DNA from: Gemmatimonadota bacterium
GTDB taxonomy: Bacteria > Gemmatimonadota > Gemmatimonadetes > Longimicrobiales > Longimicrobiaceae
Direction: 5' to 3'
Length of the DNA: 46,510 nt
NCBI GenBank assembly: GCA_031260285.1
Contig: JAIRKD010000040.1
Coordinates: forward strand, 1 to 46,510
Positions 35,525 through 44,364 of the stretch are shown in pieces (positions within the stretch are counted from its first letter, which is position 1; each line of letters begins with the position of its first letter). A model generated the notes under the pieces. The model was not told the DNA's origin. It searched no databases and saw only the letters and a program-made list of their open reading frames with translations. A program made the position numbers and the translations under genes.

Positions 35525-36703
35525 TCACAGCTCCCGGCGGATCAGCCGCCGGGCGTTCACCAGCCGTGTACGCAGCTCCCGCTCGTAGTCCGTCTTCCCT
35601 GCCAGGTCGTTCTCCGCCACACCACCACGGCCGACCGCGGAGTGGATAACTCCCGACCCACCCGTAGAGATCGCCACATGTGACACCCGGTGCCCAGGCT
35701 CCGCAAAGAACAGCAGATCACCCGGCCTGAATCCCCGGAAATCCCGCGCAGGAGGGTCCGTTTCTGACGGGCCGCTTGCAAGGCCATCCGGAGCAGCACC
35801 GTCCGGGGCGAGGCCTTTCGAGGTGATATCTCCCGAAGCGCAATCTGTACCCTCATCCGCCGGGGGCGGAACGGGAATCAGCGCCCCCATTGCGGCCTGC
35901 TGATCCGAATCCCGGGGTAACGGAATCCCGTAAGTGCCGAAAATCGCCTGTACAAACCCCGAGCAGTCCACTCCTGAGAGCGTCCGGCCTCCCCAGAGGT
36001 AAGGGGATCCGAGCCAGACCCGCGCCGTGGATACCAGCTTCTCTGCAACCGCTGGAAACCGCTGATTCCGTTCGGAAGCCGGGACTGTTTCTCCGATCAA
36101 CCGGCCTTCCCTGCCATCGGGAAGGAAAGCCCGTCCATCACTGACTGATACCCGCGCGCCCCATGGAAGCCGGGTGAGCGAAGCTCCAGCTTCATCCACC
36201 ATCTGCGCCTCCAGAGCGAGGTGAAGTTCGCCCCGGTCACCACGCTCCCACGCCAGCGCCTCTTTTTCCTCAACGCGAAGCAGGTACCCCCGGTGTACCC
36301 ACCCGAGGTAGCCGTCAGGGGCGCGACACTGCAGCCAGCGACCTTCCTCGCGCAGTACGAGAACCGTCTCCCCAAGCAGAAGCTGGGAGATCTGGGACTC
36401 GGAAACGAGCGGCCCTGCCAGCATCGGAGCGATCGCTGAAGTCACCAGACCGAAGGGCCGCGGTTGCATACCGGCTGAAGAGACCTCCACAACCCGGTTG
36501 ATGACAGGCTTCCCGGCGGCGACATGCATCAGCCTCTCATGCAGCGTGGGGATCACTCCCCGGATGGAAACCGCGCCGGAGATCTCAATGGAAGCACCCT
36601 GCTCACGAGCGCGGACCTCAAAGATATCTGTCCTCGGATCCACGCTGAACCCGGAACGAAGCTCCGCGATCGCCCTCTGAAATACATCGAGAATATCGGT
36701 CAT
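35525..36703 (-). CDS. NlpC/P60 peptidase with SH3b-like domains
   Basis: 392 residues. A short N-terminal alpha/beta region (residues 1-75), two SH3b-like segments (about 83-145 and 160-205; GYLGWVHRGYLLRVEE marks the first), then an NlpC/P60 catalytic domain: LGSPYLWGGR, GVDCSGF (Cys247), RVSHVAIST (His342), GVIHSAVG (His354). A 45-residue Gly/Pro/Asp-rich insertion lies between Cys and His (about 277-321). No signal peptide is visible, so export or cytoplasmic action is unclear. It should cut peptidoglycan stem peptides. ATG at 36703; a GTG one codon upstream is possible. Convergent with dacB. Confidence 0.88.
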   Translation of the reverse strand: MTDILDVFQRAIAELRSGFSVDPRTDIFEVRAREQGASIEISGAVSIRGVIPTLHERLMHVAAGKPVINRVVEVSSAGMQPRPFGLVTSAIAPMLAGPLVSESQISQLLLGETVLVLREEGRWLQCRAPDGYLGWVHRGYLLRVEEKEALAWERGDRGELHLALEAQMVDEAGASLTRLPWGARVSVSDGRAFLPDGREGRLIGETVPASERNQRFPAVAEKLVSTARVWLGSPYLWGGRTLSGVDCSGFVQAIFGTYGIPLPRDSDQQAAMGALIPVPPPADEGTDCASGDITSKGLAPDGAAPDGLASGPSETDPPARDFRGFRPGDLLFFAEPGHRVSHVAISTGGSGVIHSAVGRGGVAENDLAGKTDYERELRTRLVNARRLIRREL

Positions 36704-37084
36704 CACGAACCGTCAGTGTGGAATCCGATCAACAGAACCGTCAACGGAACCATCAAGAATCATCAATAGAGCTGATCAGCAGAACGGAATATCAGCTGCC
36801 GCATCTGCAACAGCAGAATAACAATCCAGCCAGGCATCCGGGCTCCGGCCTCGCTTCAAATCCTCTTTTCCGTCTTGCGGAGCGGCCTTTCCGTCGACAA
36901 TGTCGGGACTTGCAGGAGAAAATGTTCGTGAGCAGCTTTTGAGTGGTCCGTCTGCCGGATGATTGACGTTCGACCCGCTCAAACAGGGCTCCGAACGCTC
37001 TCAACCGCCTGCTTCGGTCACCTGTTCAGGTTGTTCGTTTCCGTCACCCGGATCCGCCACCGGTACCCTTCACCCGCATCCCGA
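36704..37084. other. 381-bp divergent intergenic region, NlpC/P60 to recX
   Basis: No gene supported. 36727-36785 has irregular repeats of ATCAACAGAACC-like words every 10-13 bases. A small palindrome CGACA-A-TGTCG is at 36895-36905. Either could be an operator between the divergent genes. The plus-strand frame that extends recX upstream to 36959 does not look coding. Confidence 0.4.
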
Positions 37085-37729
37085 ATGGAAATCACCGCGA
37101 TCCGGAAGCAGAAGAACCGGAGCAACCAGGTGATGGTCTGTCTGGACGGAGACCATCAGGTTGTGCTCTCAACCGAGGTGGTCACCCGCTCCGGCCTGCG
37201 GCGCGGAATCTCGATTGCCGAGGATCAACTCGCCAGTCTGGTAAGTGAGGATCGCGAGATCCGTGCGCGGGAAGCGGCTCTGCGCCTGCTGGAACGCAGG
37301 GCACAAAGTCGGGTGGGCGTACGCCGGTCGCTGGCCCGGAAAGGGTTCGAGCCGGAGGTGGTTGAGGCCTGCATCACCCGACTGGATAACGCGGGCCTCC
37401 TCGATGACCGGAGCTATGCGGTCCAGTTTGTCACCGAGCGGAGCCGGAGCCGGCCCCGGGGGGTCATGGGGCTGGAAGCTGAACTGATCGCCCGGGGGAT
37501 CGACGCTGACACCGCGGAAGCGGCCATCACCGAAGTGCTTGCGGCAACCGGCGCTTCCGAGCTGGATCTGGCGGCCATTGCCGCCCGGAAGTTCCGGCGC
37601 AGAGCCGGAGAGGCCCCGCTCGCAACCCGTCGTCGGCTCCAGGGCTTCCTGGCGCGACGGGGTTTCTCGGCAGAGACAGTCCGATCCTTTCTCTCTCTCC
37701 GGGCGGCGGGTGGCCCGGCCTCGGCGTAG
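37085..37729 (+). CDS. recX: Regulatory protein RecX
   Basis: 214 residues from the ATG at 37085 (MEITAIRKQK); longer in-frame starts lack family similarity. Helical repeat modules of RecX are visible: AREAALRLLERRAQSRVGVRRSLARKGF, ACITRLDNAGLLDDRSYAVQF, RSRPRGVMGLEAELIARGI, and a last one, FLARRGFSAETVRSFL. RecX limits RecA filament growth; recA itself is not in this window. Followed 19 bp later by the response regulator. Confidence 0.88.
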   Translation: MEITAIRKQKNRSNQVMVCLDGDHQVVLSTEVVTRSGLRRGISIAEDQLASLVSEDREIRAREAALRLLERRAQSRVGVRRSLARKGFEPEVVEACITRLDNAGLLDDRSYAVQFVTERSRSRPRGVMGLEAELIARGIDADTAEAAITEVLAATGASELDLAAIAARKFRRRAGEAPLATRRRLQGFLARRGFSAETVRSFLSLRAAGGPASA

Positions 37730-37748
37730 CCTCCGGATCCGCGGATTG

Positions 37749-38669
37749 ATGGGTAGAATCCTCTTTGCTGATGATGATCCCGCGATGCGGGTGGTTGTCA
37801 CGGATGCACTCACATCCGCTGGCCTTCAGCTCCGTACCGTCAGCAATGGTGCAGACGCGTTGCTTGAAGTCCTCGCCGACCCACCCGACCTCGTTCTTCT
37901 CGACTACCGGATGGGTACGCCGGACGGTCTGGAGGTCTGCCGCCGGATCAAGGACAATCCACAGCTCCAGCACCTGCCCGTCCTGATTCTGACGGCGGAT
38001 GGTGATCTGGAGAGCCGGATCCGCGGGTTTGAGGCGGGGGCGAACGACTACCTTCCCAAACCCTTTGATACCCGGGAACTGATCGCCCGGGTGCGGGCGC
38101 TTCTGCTGCTGGCGGAGCAGTCACGGGGGCTCAACCCCTCCACCGGCCTGCCCGGCGGAAGCATGATCGAGCGGGAGTTTGCCCACCGGCAGCAGCGGGG
38201 TGAGCCATTCGCCCTCTGCTACCTTGATCTGACAGACTTCAAGTCGTTCAACGACCGTTTTGGTTTTGCCACCGCCAATCAGGTGATTGAACGGACAGGC
38301 GCGATCCTGAGTGAGGCGGTCGCGGGAACACCCCATTTTGCGGGACACATCGGCGGGGACGACTTTGTGGTTTTCTGCACCCCGGAAGCCGCCCGGGCGC
38401 TGGTGACAGGGGTTCAGAGACGTTTTGAGGAAGCTCTTTCGGGGTACGTCCCGTCAGAGGTATTCTCCTTCGGCGTCTACCAGGGCCGTCCGCGGAACGG
38501 AGAGGAACAGTCCATTCCCCTCACCCGGATTGTCGCGGTGGTTCTCCATCTGGACCCCGCCACCATGCCCCCGCTTACGGTACTCGCTGAGTCCGCCGCG
38601 GCCGGGAAGGCTCACGCCAAGACACTTGCCGCCACCGGGCTGATCGAGGTGAATACACTCGAAGCATGA
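37749..38669 (+). CDS. Response regulator with GGDEF-like domain
   Basis: 306 residues. Receiver domain: FADDDPAMR (acidic pocket), phospho-accepting Asp52 (LVLLDYRMG), Thr82 and Lys104 (LPKPFD). After a short linker comes a diguanylate-cyclase-like domain: STGLPGGSMIEREF, CYLDLTDFKSFNDRFGFATAN (metal and substrate region) and GHIGGDDFVVF at the signature place. GGDDF differs from GG(D/E)EF, so the c-di-GMP synthase may be weak or inactive and act as a binding or signalling module. Start ATG at 37749; a TTG one codon earlier is possible. Confidence 0.88.
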   Translation: MGRILFADDDPAMRVVVTDALTSAGLQLRTVSNGADALLEVLADPPDLVLLDYRMGTPDGLEVCRRIKDNPQLQHLPVLILTADGDLESRIRGFEAGANDYLPKPFDTRELIARVRALLLLAEQSRGLNPSTGLPGGSMIEREFAHRQQRGEPFALCYLDLTDFKSFNDRFGFATANQVIERTGAILSEAVAGTPHFAGHIGGDDFVVFCTPEAARALVTGVQRRFEEALSGYVPSEVFSFGVYQGRPRNGEEQSIPLTRIVAVVLHLDPATMPPLTVLAESAAAGKAHAKTLAATGLIEVNTLEA

Positions 38670-38687
38670 TCCGTCTGAGAGCCTTCA

Positions 38688-39524
38688 TCAGGGCTCATCA
38701 CCGGGCCGGAGAAGTTCCAGGAACTCGTAGACAATCATTCCTTCGTCTGTCACCGTTGAATTCACCCGCCAGCCATCGTCAAGCGAGTTCAGCACCTTTT
38801 CCGCGCGCGCCATCGGCCAGGCGAGAGAGGAAGCGACCTCGGTCACCGTCAACCGACCGCGCTTCTCTCCCGCCAGCCGAAGGACATCCTGCTGCAGCCT
38901 GGCGATGAGTGCCTGTCGCCGCTGATCTCTCGCCCGCCGCGACGCCCTGTGAAGCAGGAAAGCCCCCACCCCCGCCAGAACTCCCCAGACCACCATCACC
39001 CAGACTCCCTCGGCGACCCCCGTCACCAGAAGGAGAAGGGCCAGGATCCCCAGAGCGATTGAACCTGCCTGAACCCCGCTTCCACTCTCTTCAGCCAGGA
39101 CCGGAAGCACCAACCCGGAAGCCGTCGGATACGGCTGCCCCGCAACGGGAAGAGCGGACCCGCCGTACTTCCCCCAGCCGGCTCCGCACCGGGGGCAGAT
39201 GAGGTGATTATGGCGGAGCGCATAGTAGATGAACCCACCCGCGCCAAAGGACATCGGCAGAGTGAGAATCCCCGCCACGACCAGCCGGGCCACATGCTTG
39301 TTCTGACTGAACCAGGAGCCCCCGGGACCCTGATAGGCACAACGGGGACAGGCATGGACAAAACCCGCTGTTACTCCCGCCTCGCCGGCAGAGATGACGC
39401 CGGGACCGGCGTCGATACCGGAATGGGCACCACCCGCCGGAATCAACGGGTGGAGCTCCGCCCCGCAGGTTCCGCAGCTGGATCGCCCGACAGGTACGAC
39501 AGCTCCACAGACTGAACAGTTCAT
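38688..39524 (-). CDS. Zinc-ribbon membrane protein with winged-helix-like C-terminus
   Basis: 278 residues, no named family. N-terminal zinc ribbon (MNCSVCG, then SCGTCGAEL: C3, C6, C17, C20), a second and third pair (ACPRCAYQG; LICPRCGAGWG), three hydrophobic stretches (LVVAGILTLPMSFGAGGFIYY; AGSIALGILALLLLVTGVAEG; VWVMVVWGVLAGVGAFLL), and a C-terminal region with LTVTEVASSLAWPMARAEKVLNSL, which looks like a helix-turn-helix. ATG at 39524 is favoured, with GGTGGAAAG upstream; a GTG at 39533 adds three residues. A membrane-bound sensor or regulator is possible but unproven. Confidence 0.6.
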   Translation of the reverse strand: MNCSVCGAVVPVGRSSCGTCGAELHPLIPAGGAHSGIDAGPGVISAGEAGVTAGFVHACPRCAYQGPGGSWFSQNKHVARLVVAGILTLPMSFGAGGFIYYALRHNHLICPRCGAGWGKYGGSALPVAGQPYPTASGLVLPVLAEESGSGVQAGSIALGILALLLLVTGVAEGVWVMVVWGVLAGVGAFLLHRASRRARDQRRQALIARLQQDVLRLAGEKRGRLTVTEVASSLAWPMARAEKVLNSLDDGWRVNSTVTDEGMIVYEFLELLRPGDEP

Positions 39525-39678
39525 GCTTTCCACCTGATCAGATTTCCCGCCACTCCGGAACGGGAGAAGCGTTCCGGTACATCAGACTGCCCGCCACCGC
39601 GACGGTACACCATACCCGCGGACCATCCCGATACATCAGGACCGGAGACCGGGCTGAAGCTGAAGAGGCCCCCCCGCG

Positions 39679-40926
39679 CTACCATCGGGCGTGGTTGCCC
39701 CGGGCATCGATGTGAATATACGGCCCGTGCGCATCACTTTCCGGGTAGAGCCCCGCCCCGCCGATCAGCTCCGGATACTTCGCCTCCACCCGGTCAACCG
39801 CGCGCAGAATGATTGTGGCGTCCGTGAAGTTGATGTCCCCGTCTCCGTTGAGATCGTCCATCATCCCGTCGCCATCGTTATCAATCCACATATCCGCCGC
39901 GTCACCCCACATATGACGGGAGAGAGCAGCCCGGCCATCCCCGCCCGGTCCATTGTACTGCGGCGTCCGGAAACCACTCATCACATAAATATGGTCCGCC
40001 CGGATCCCCATCGCGTTCAGCTCCTGAACAACCAGCTCCACCTTGTCGATCATCCTCAGATCCAGTGCGACATACTTCGGCCAGACCTCAAACTGGTCCT
40101 TGGTGAGGAACTGGCCAATCGTAAGGTGCTCGGAGATCCGGAGATCCCGGCTTTCGGGGGTCACCTCGATAAAACCGGTAGGTGGCGTGTAGATGTCGTT
40201 GGGGTCACTGCCCGCCGTGGGATAGATCCCGAGATGGTAACCGTTGAGGTATTCTCCGCGGATCCTGGTTGCCGGCACCAGCGTAACAACCGTTATCCGG
40301 CTCCCCGCCAGGTTATCGAGAACCCAGATCCCGGGCTCTCCCGGCGCGAAGATCGGTGCGCCCGCCGGGTGGGTTGAAAGGATCGTCTCCCCCGGAGCTG
40401 CTGCTGGTGAAGCAGCCGGGATCAACGCAGCACCCGACGGCGCTGCTCCCGGCACTTCCGTCCCGGCCAACCCGACCTCCGTCACCGGAACCCCCAGAAC
40501 GCGGGGACCGGGGCGAGCGGGAGGAGGCGGGGCCACACGCGGAGACGGCAGAGAGGACGGAGAAGCAGGGGGATAGACCCTCACCCACTGATGACCCAGA
40601 TCCCAGCTCAGCCCGGTTGAGCCCGCCACCCGGGCGTCGAGTCTCGCACCCGGCGTTGTAACCAGCAGATACACCGCTTCGCTGATCCCGAACCGGATCT
40701 CTTCCGGACCCCGAGGCTGCGTCGCGATGGCGTCTCTCTCAGCAGATGCGCTCCGCTCAGTGGTCATGAGCGACAGCTCTGATCGCAACTGCCCTTCCGC
40801 TTTCCCGGCGGTCAGGGTGGCGACCCCACCCGCCACCAGCCAGACAACAGGAAGAGCCAGCCGGAGGGCCCCGCTCAAGCGGGACGGAATGTGCGGAAGA
40901 GATATCGCTCTGGTCACTGAATGCAT
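39679..40926 (-). CDS. Secreted M15/DUF882-like peptidase with Ca-loop insertion
   Basis: 415 residues. A signal peptide-like N-terminus (LRLALPVVWLVAGGVATLTAG, then ...AEGQ), a variable Pro/Ala-rich region, and a C-terminal catalytic domain like D-Ala-D-Ala carboxypeptidase relatives (YcbK/DUF882): VMSGFRTPQYN, SRHMWGDAADMWI (His338, Asp345) and GPYIHIDARG (His405), the expected zinc ligands. Between them, residues about 349-380 (DNDGDGMMDDLNGDGDINFTDA split here) resemble a dockerin/EF-hand calcium loop. Start ATG at 40926; a TTG at 40956 is possible. Probably cuts or binds peptidoglycan. Confidence 0.75.
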   Translation of the reverse strand: MHSVTRAISLPHIPSRLSGALRLALPVVWLVAGGVATLTAGKAEGQLRSELSLMTTERSASAERDAIATQPRGPEEIRFGISEAVYLLVTTPGARLDARVAGSTGLSWDLGHQWVRVYPPASPSSLPSPRVAPPPPARPGPRVLGVPVTEVGLAGTEVPGAAPSGAALIPAASPAAAPGETILSTHPAGAPIFAPGEPGIWVLDNLAGSRITVVTLVPATRIRGEYLNGYHLGIYPTAGSDPNDIYTPPTGFIEVTPESRDLRISEHLTIGQFLTKDQFEVWPKYVALDLRMIDKVELVVQELNAMGIRADHIYVMSGFRTPQYNGPGGDGRAALSRHMWGDAADMWIDNDGDGMMDDLNGDGDINFTDATIILRAVDRVEAKYPELIGGAGLYPESDAHGPYIHIDARGNHARW

Positions 40927-40961
40927 CACCGGGGGAAAAGCGCCTGGGGGTTGCAACGGTC

Positions 40962-41015
40962 TATGAATCGGACCTGATACGAGTGCAGGCTGACAGAAGT
41001 GTCATCCGATTCATA
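40962..41015. repeat. 11-bp inverted repeat between divergent genes
   Basis: TATGAATCGGA (40962-40972) and TCCGATTCATA (41005-41015), perfect arms 32 bases apart, in the gap between the minus-strand M15-like gene and plus-strand gpmI. Could be an operator or a large hairpin. Confidence 0.55.
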
Positions 41016-41213
41016 TCAGCCGACCGGTACCACCGGTATCAACAGATCCTGTACCAGCAAATAACGTTCATCACCGGGTGGAGCTGCACCGGCCCCTCAT
41101 CTTCATCCGTCCGGGCGTACCCGGCCGGGGTGGCTGCTCCTGAAGGTGGGGTACTACATTACCGTTCTGGTGGTTCCGTCAAAGATACCGAGCAGTGGAG
41201 ACCGAGTCACGCC

Positions 41214-42836
41214 ATGGAATCAAACGAGAACAGCGGAAGAGACAGGAACACGGCAGCGGACCGGACCCGGGTTGCGCTTGTCATCCTTGATGGATGGGGC
41301 CTCCGGGAACCCACCCCTGACAACGCCGTCACGCTGGCCAGCACCCCTGCGTGGGATTCCATCTGGACCAGCGGCTCCCGCCCGTGCGCCCGGCTGCGGA
41401 CCGATGGCCCCGCGGTAGGCCTTCCCGAGGGACAGATGGGCAACTCGGAAGTCGGCCACCTCAACCTGGGTGCGGGCCGGGTGGTCACGCAATCTCTCCT
41501 CCGGATCAGCCAGGCGATTGAATCGGGTGAGTTCTTCGAAAATACCGCGCTGATCCGGGTGATGAAGGAAGTCGCCGCGCGAGGCGGAACCCTCCATCTG
41601 ATGGGGCTGATCGGGCCGGGCGGGGTACACGCGGTGGACTCGCATCTGCTCGCACTCTGCGAGATGGCGAACCGCCACGGGCTGCCGCGCATACGGGTCC
41701 ACGCCTTCCTTGACGGACGCGACACCCCACCCCGCTCCGCGCGCGACTACCTGACCGAACTGCTTGGCCGCTGCGGGAATGGTGACGCCTGCCAGATCGC
41801 CACAGTGATGGGCCGCTACTGGTCGATGGACCGCGATCGCCGCTGGGACCGGACCGAGAAGGCGTACCGGGCCATGGTTTACGGCGAGGGAATCGAGATC
41901 CGCAACGTGGTGGCAAGCGTCGATGAGGCCTACGCCTCCAATGAGACCGACGAGTTCATCCAGCCCCGCGTGGTGGTTGATGAATCCGGCCAGCCGATGG
42001 GGAAGGTCAGCGAGGGAGACGGAGTGATCTTCTTCAACTTCCGCGCAGACCGGGTCCGTCAGATCACCCGGGCGCTTGCGGATGAGGAGTTCACCGGATT
42101 TGACCGTGGTCCCGACCGGCCGCATGTGGACCTTGTGACCATGACCGAATACGACCGGGCGTTCCCCCTGGATGTGGCGTTTCCGCCGCAGGATATGACC
42201 AATATCCTCGCGGACGTGCTCGCTGCCAGCGGACGGACAAGCTTCCGGACAGCGGAGACGGAGAAGTACCCCCATGTGACGTACTTCTTCAACGGCGGTG
42301 TCGAGGAGCCCCGGCCCGGTGAGACCCGCAGGCTTGTCCCCTCACCCAAAGTCGCCACCTACGATCTGCAGCCGGAGATGAGCGCGGCGCAGGTGTGTGA
42401 CGGGCTGCTGGAGGCGCTGGAGTCCCGAGCCCACGATGTGCTGGTCTGCAACTTCGCGAACCCGGATATGGTGGGTCATACCGGAGTTCTTGAGGCCGCC
42501 GTCCGCGCCGTGGAGACAGTGGATGCCCAGCTGGCGCGGATCCTCAGATGCTGCGAGGAAACGGGAACCACTCTGCTTGTCACCGCGGACCACGGGAACT
42601 GCGAGCAGATGTGGGATCCGGAAACAAACGGTCCGCATACCGCGCACACCCTGAATCGGGTGGGGGTTATTCTTGTCGAACCAGGTGGCTCCGCTCCGGG
42701 GACCACATTGACGGACGGCTCGCTCCGTGACGTTTCCCCGACCATCCTCGGCCTGATCGGTGTTCCGAAGCCGCCCGAGATGACCGGTCGCGACCTGCGG
42801 ACCCCAGCCACCCCGTCCGCGGTATCTTCATCGTGA
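41214..42836 (+). CDS. gpmI: 2,3-bisphosphoglycerate-independent phosphoglycerate mutase
   Basis: 540 residues. Interconverts 3- and 2-phosphoglycerate in glycolysis and gluconeogenesis. Motifs: VALVILDGWGLREP (metal Asp26), GQMGNSEVGHLNLGAGRVV (catalytic Ser78), HAFLDGRDTPPRSA, FNFRADRVRQITRAL, VLVCNFANPDMVGHTG, and TADHGNCEQMWD. Start ATG at 41214 gives the family start; the frame extends upstream without similarity. Confidence 0.97.
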   Translation: MESNENSGRDRNTAADRTRVALVILDGWGLREPTPDNAVTLASTPAWDSIWTSGSRPCARLRTDGPAVGLPEGQMGNSEVGHLNLGAGRVVTQSLLRISQAIESGEFFENTALIRVMKEVAARGGTLHLMGLIGPGGVHAVDSHLLALCEMANRHGLPRIRVHAFLDGRDTPPRSARDYLTELLGRCGNGDACQIATVMGRYWSMDRDRRWDRTEKAYRAMVYGEGIEIRNVVASVDEAYASNETDEFIQPRVVVDESGQPMGKVSEGDGVIFFNFRADRVRQITRALADEEFTGFDRGPDRPHVDLVTMTEYDRAFPLDVAFPPQDMTNILADVLAASGRTSFRTAETEKYPHVTYFFNGGVEEPRPGETRRLVPSPKVATYDLQPEMSAAQVCDGLLEALESRAHDVLVCNFANPDMVGHTGVLEAAVRAVETVDAQLARILRCCEETGTTLLVTADHGNCEQMWDPETNGPHTAHTLNRVGVILVEPGGSAPGTTLTDGSLRDVSPTILGLIGVPKPPEMTGRDLRTPATPSAVSSS

Positions 42837-42952
42837 CCTCCGTCACCGGTGGGTCTCTCCGCCTTGCGGGCGGCGTTCCGGACGGGGTAGCTTCCCTGCC
42901 CGTTGGAATGCGCCGGGCCCGCAAGTCACGTTTACCGCTCTCGATCCGCATT

Positions 42953-43621
42953 ATGCGATACGTCTGGTCATCCCTGGCCGTTCTTCTCCTGTCCGCCACG
43001 CAGCTGCATGGCCAGGTGATCAACTCGCCATACCGTTTTATCGAAACCCGGAACAACTTCACCTTCTTCGCCGGGCATATCTCCGTTGATCCGGGCCGGA
43101 ACAATCAGGCTCCGAAATCAGGGACGATCTACGGAGGCCGGTACCACATCCACTTTGCGGGGCCGATCTCGGGTGAACTCGGGCTTTCGATTTCGCCCAC
43201 AACGCGGACGATCTACGATATGCCCGACGATAGCGAAACGCTCCAGGCGCTCGCGACCACCAACACAACATACGCGGTAGGTGAGGTCGGGCTGCGTCTT
43301 CGCTTCACCGGTCAGCGGACCTGGCACGGGCTTGCTCCCTACGGCTCCCTTACCGGCGGCGTGGTTGGTGACGCAACCAGCGCAAACCAGCTGGAGATGG
43401 ATATCCCCGAAGATCAGTTCTTCCGCTTCGGCCTTGGCTTTGCATCGGGGGTTGCCCTGGGAACCGATCTTTTTGTTGGTGATCGCTTCTCTCTCCGGGC
43501 GGAGGTGCGCGACTACATGTGGCGTCTGAGCTACCCCAGCGGGCTCAGCGCGGGCAAGGTTCGCGTAACCGAATGGACGCACAACTTCGCGCCAACGCTT
43601 GGAGGGTCCTACCACTTCTGA
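42953..43621 (+). CDS. Predicted outer-membrane beta-barrel-like protein
   Basis: About 222 residues. N-terminal signal peptide MRYVWSSLAVLLLSATQLHGQ, ending in a GQ typical of this genome's exported proteins. Alternating hydrophobic beta segments follow (FTFFAGHISVDPG; YHIHFAGPISGELGLSI; VGEVGLRLRFTG; RFGLGFASGVALG), and the C-terminus ends in YHF, a common barrel end. No specific family recognised. A Met at 42908 and the GTG at 42833 (overlapping the gpmI stop) are alternative starts; 42953 was chosen from the signal peptide. Confidence 0.7.
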   Translation: MRYVWSSLAVLLLSATQLHGQVINSPYRFIETRNNFTFFAGHISVDPGRNNQAPKSGTIYGGRYHIHFAGPISGELGLSISPTTRTIYDMPDDSETLQALATTNTTYAVGEVGLRLRFTGQRTWHGLAPYGSLTGGVVGDATSANQLEMDIPEDQFFRFGLGFASGVALGTDLFVGDRFSLRAEVRDYMWRLSYPSGLSAGKVRVTEWTHNFAPTLGGSYHF

Positions 43622-43635
43622 CCTGTGAGGGCTCG

Positions 43636-44118
43636 ATGGCTGGAACGTTCGGAGACGACCTCTACAACTTCCAGGAACTGACGGACGATGAGTTGAGAAC
43701 CGTCATCGTCGAGCACCTTCAGGATCAGTCGAACCTGGATGTAAACGACATCCAGGTCACGGTTCAGGACGGATGGGTAACGCTGGAAGGACGGGTCGGA
43801 ACGGACGATGAGGTTCAGGTCGCGGGCGAGGTACTGGACGATCTGCTGGGCCTGGAAGACTATTCCAACAACCTCATGGTTGATCCGCTCCGCCGGGGAC
43901 ACAACTCCCCCACGCAGACCGAGAACCCCCTGAACGCGGAGGATTCGCTGGGCGGCTCCGACCTGCAACAGTCCGATACCGCGGAACACCTCATCGAGGA
44001 CCTCCAGTCAGAGACTCGGGGGACTCATGACCCGATCCGCGCCATCCGTGACGCCACTTCCTGGTCCCCACCGGACGAACCGATGGGGGATGGATACGGT
44101 TCGCGGGAAGATCACTGA
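43636..44118 (+). CDS. BON-domain protein
   Basis: 160 residues. After a short lead, one BON domain: LTDDELRTVIVEHLQDQSN ... VNDIQVTVQDGWVTLEGRVGTDDEVQVAGEVLDDLLGL, with the characteristic V-x-L-x-G turn. A polar, low-complexity tail follows. No signal peptide, so probably cytoplasmic. BON domains bind lipids or proteins; the role here is unknown. ATG at 43636 has GAGGG six bases upstream. Confidence 0.8.
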   Translation: MAGTFGDDLYNFQELTDDELRTVIVEHLQDQSNLDVNDIQVTVQDGWVTLEGRVGTDDEVQVAGEVLDDLLGLEDYSNNLMVDPLRRGHNSPTQTENPLNAEDSLGGSDLQQSDTAEHLIEDLQSETRGTHDPIRAIRDATSWSPPDEPMGDGYGSREDH

Positions 44119-44315
44119 GAAAACGCTGATCCTGCCGGGATTTGTGACCGGTTACAGTGTCGTGTGCGGTTTCTGTAACGGGATCACTGTGACAGGTGGC
44201 TCCAACCGGTGGCGATGAGACCACTGACCATACCGGGATTGTACCGGCGCCATGACAGCATGGCAGTGGCCGCGAATAATACTGAGCTGGGTGAGTTCGA
44301 CGAACCAACGCCGCC

Positions 44316-44359
44316 TTGACATTTTCCTTACGCACGGTTTTTTTCCGTACAAAAGGAGG
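44316..44359 (+). promoter_or_regulatory. Promoter/operator and strong RBS for the toxin-antitoxin pair
   Basis: TTGACA at 44316-44321 is a candidate -35. A partly palindromic ACGG - seven T - CCGT element (about 44334-44348) follows, a plausible autoregulatory site. AAGGAGG at 44353-44359 is five bases before the antitoxin ATG. No good -10 box was found. Confidence 0.4.
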
Positions 44360-44364
44360 CGCTT

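Noticed and set aside
38670-38690. Terminator between the response regulator and zinc-ribbon gene
   Set aside because: GAGCC/GGCTC pairing is short and lacks a T-run.
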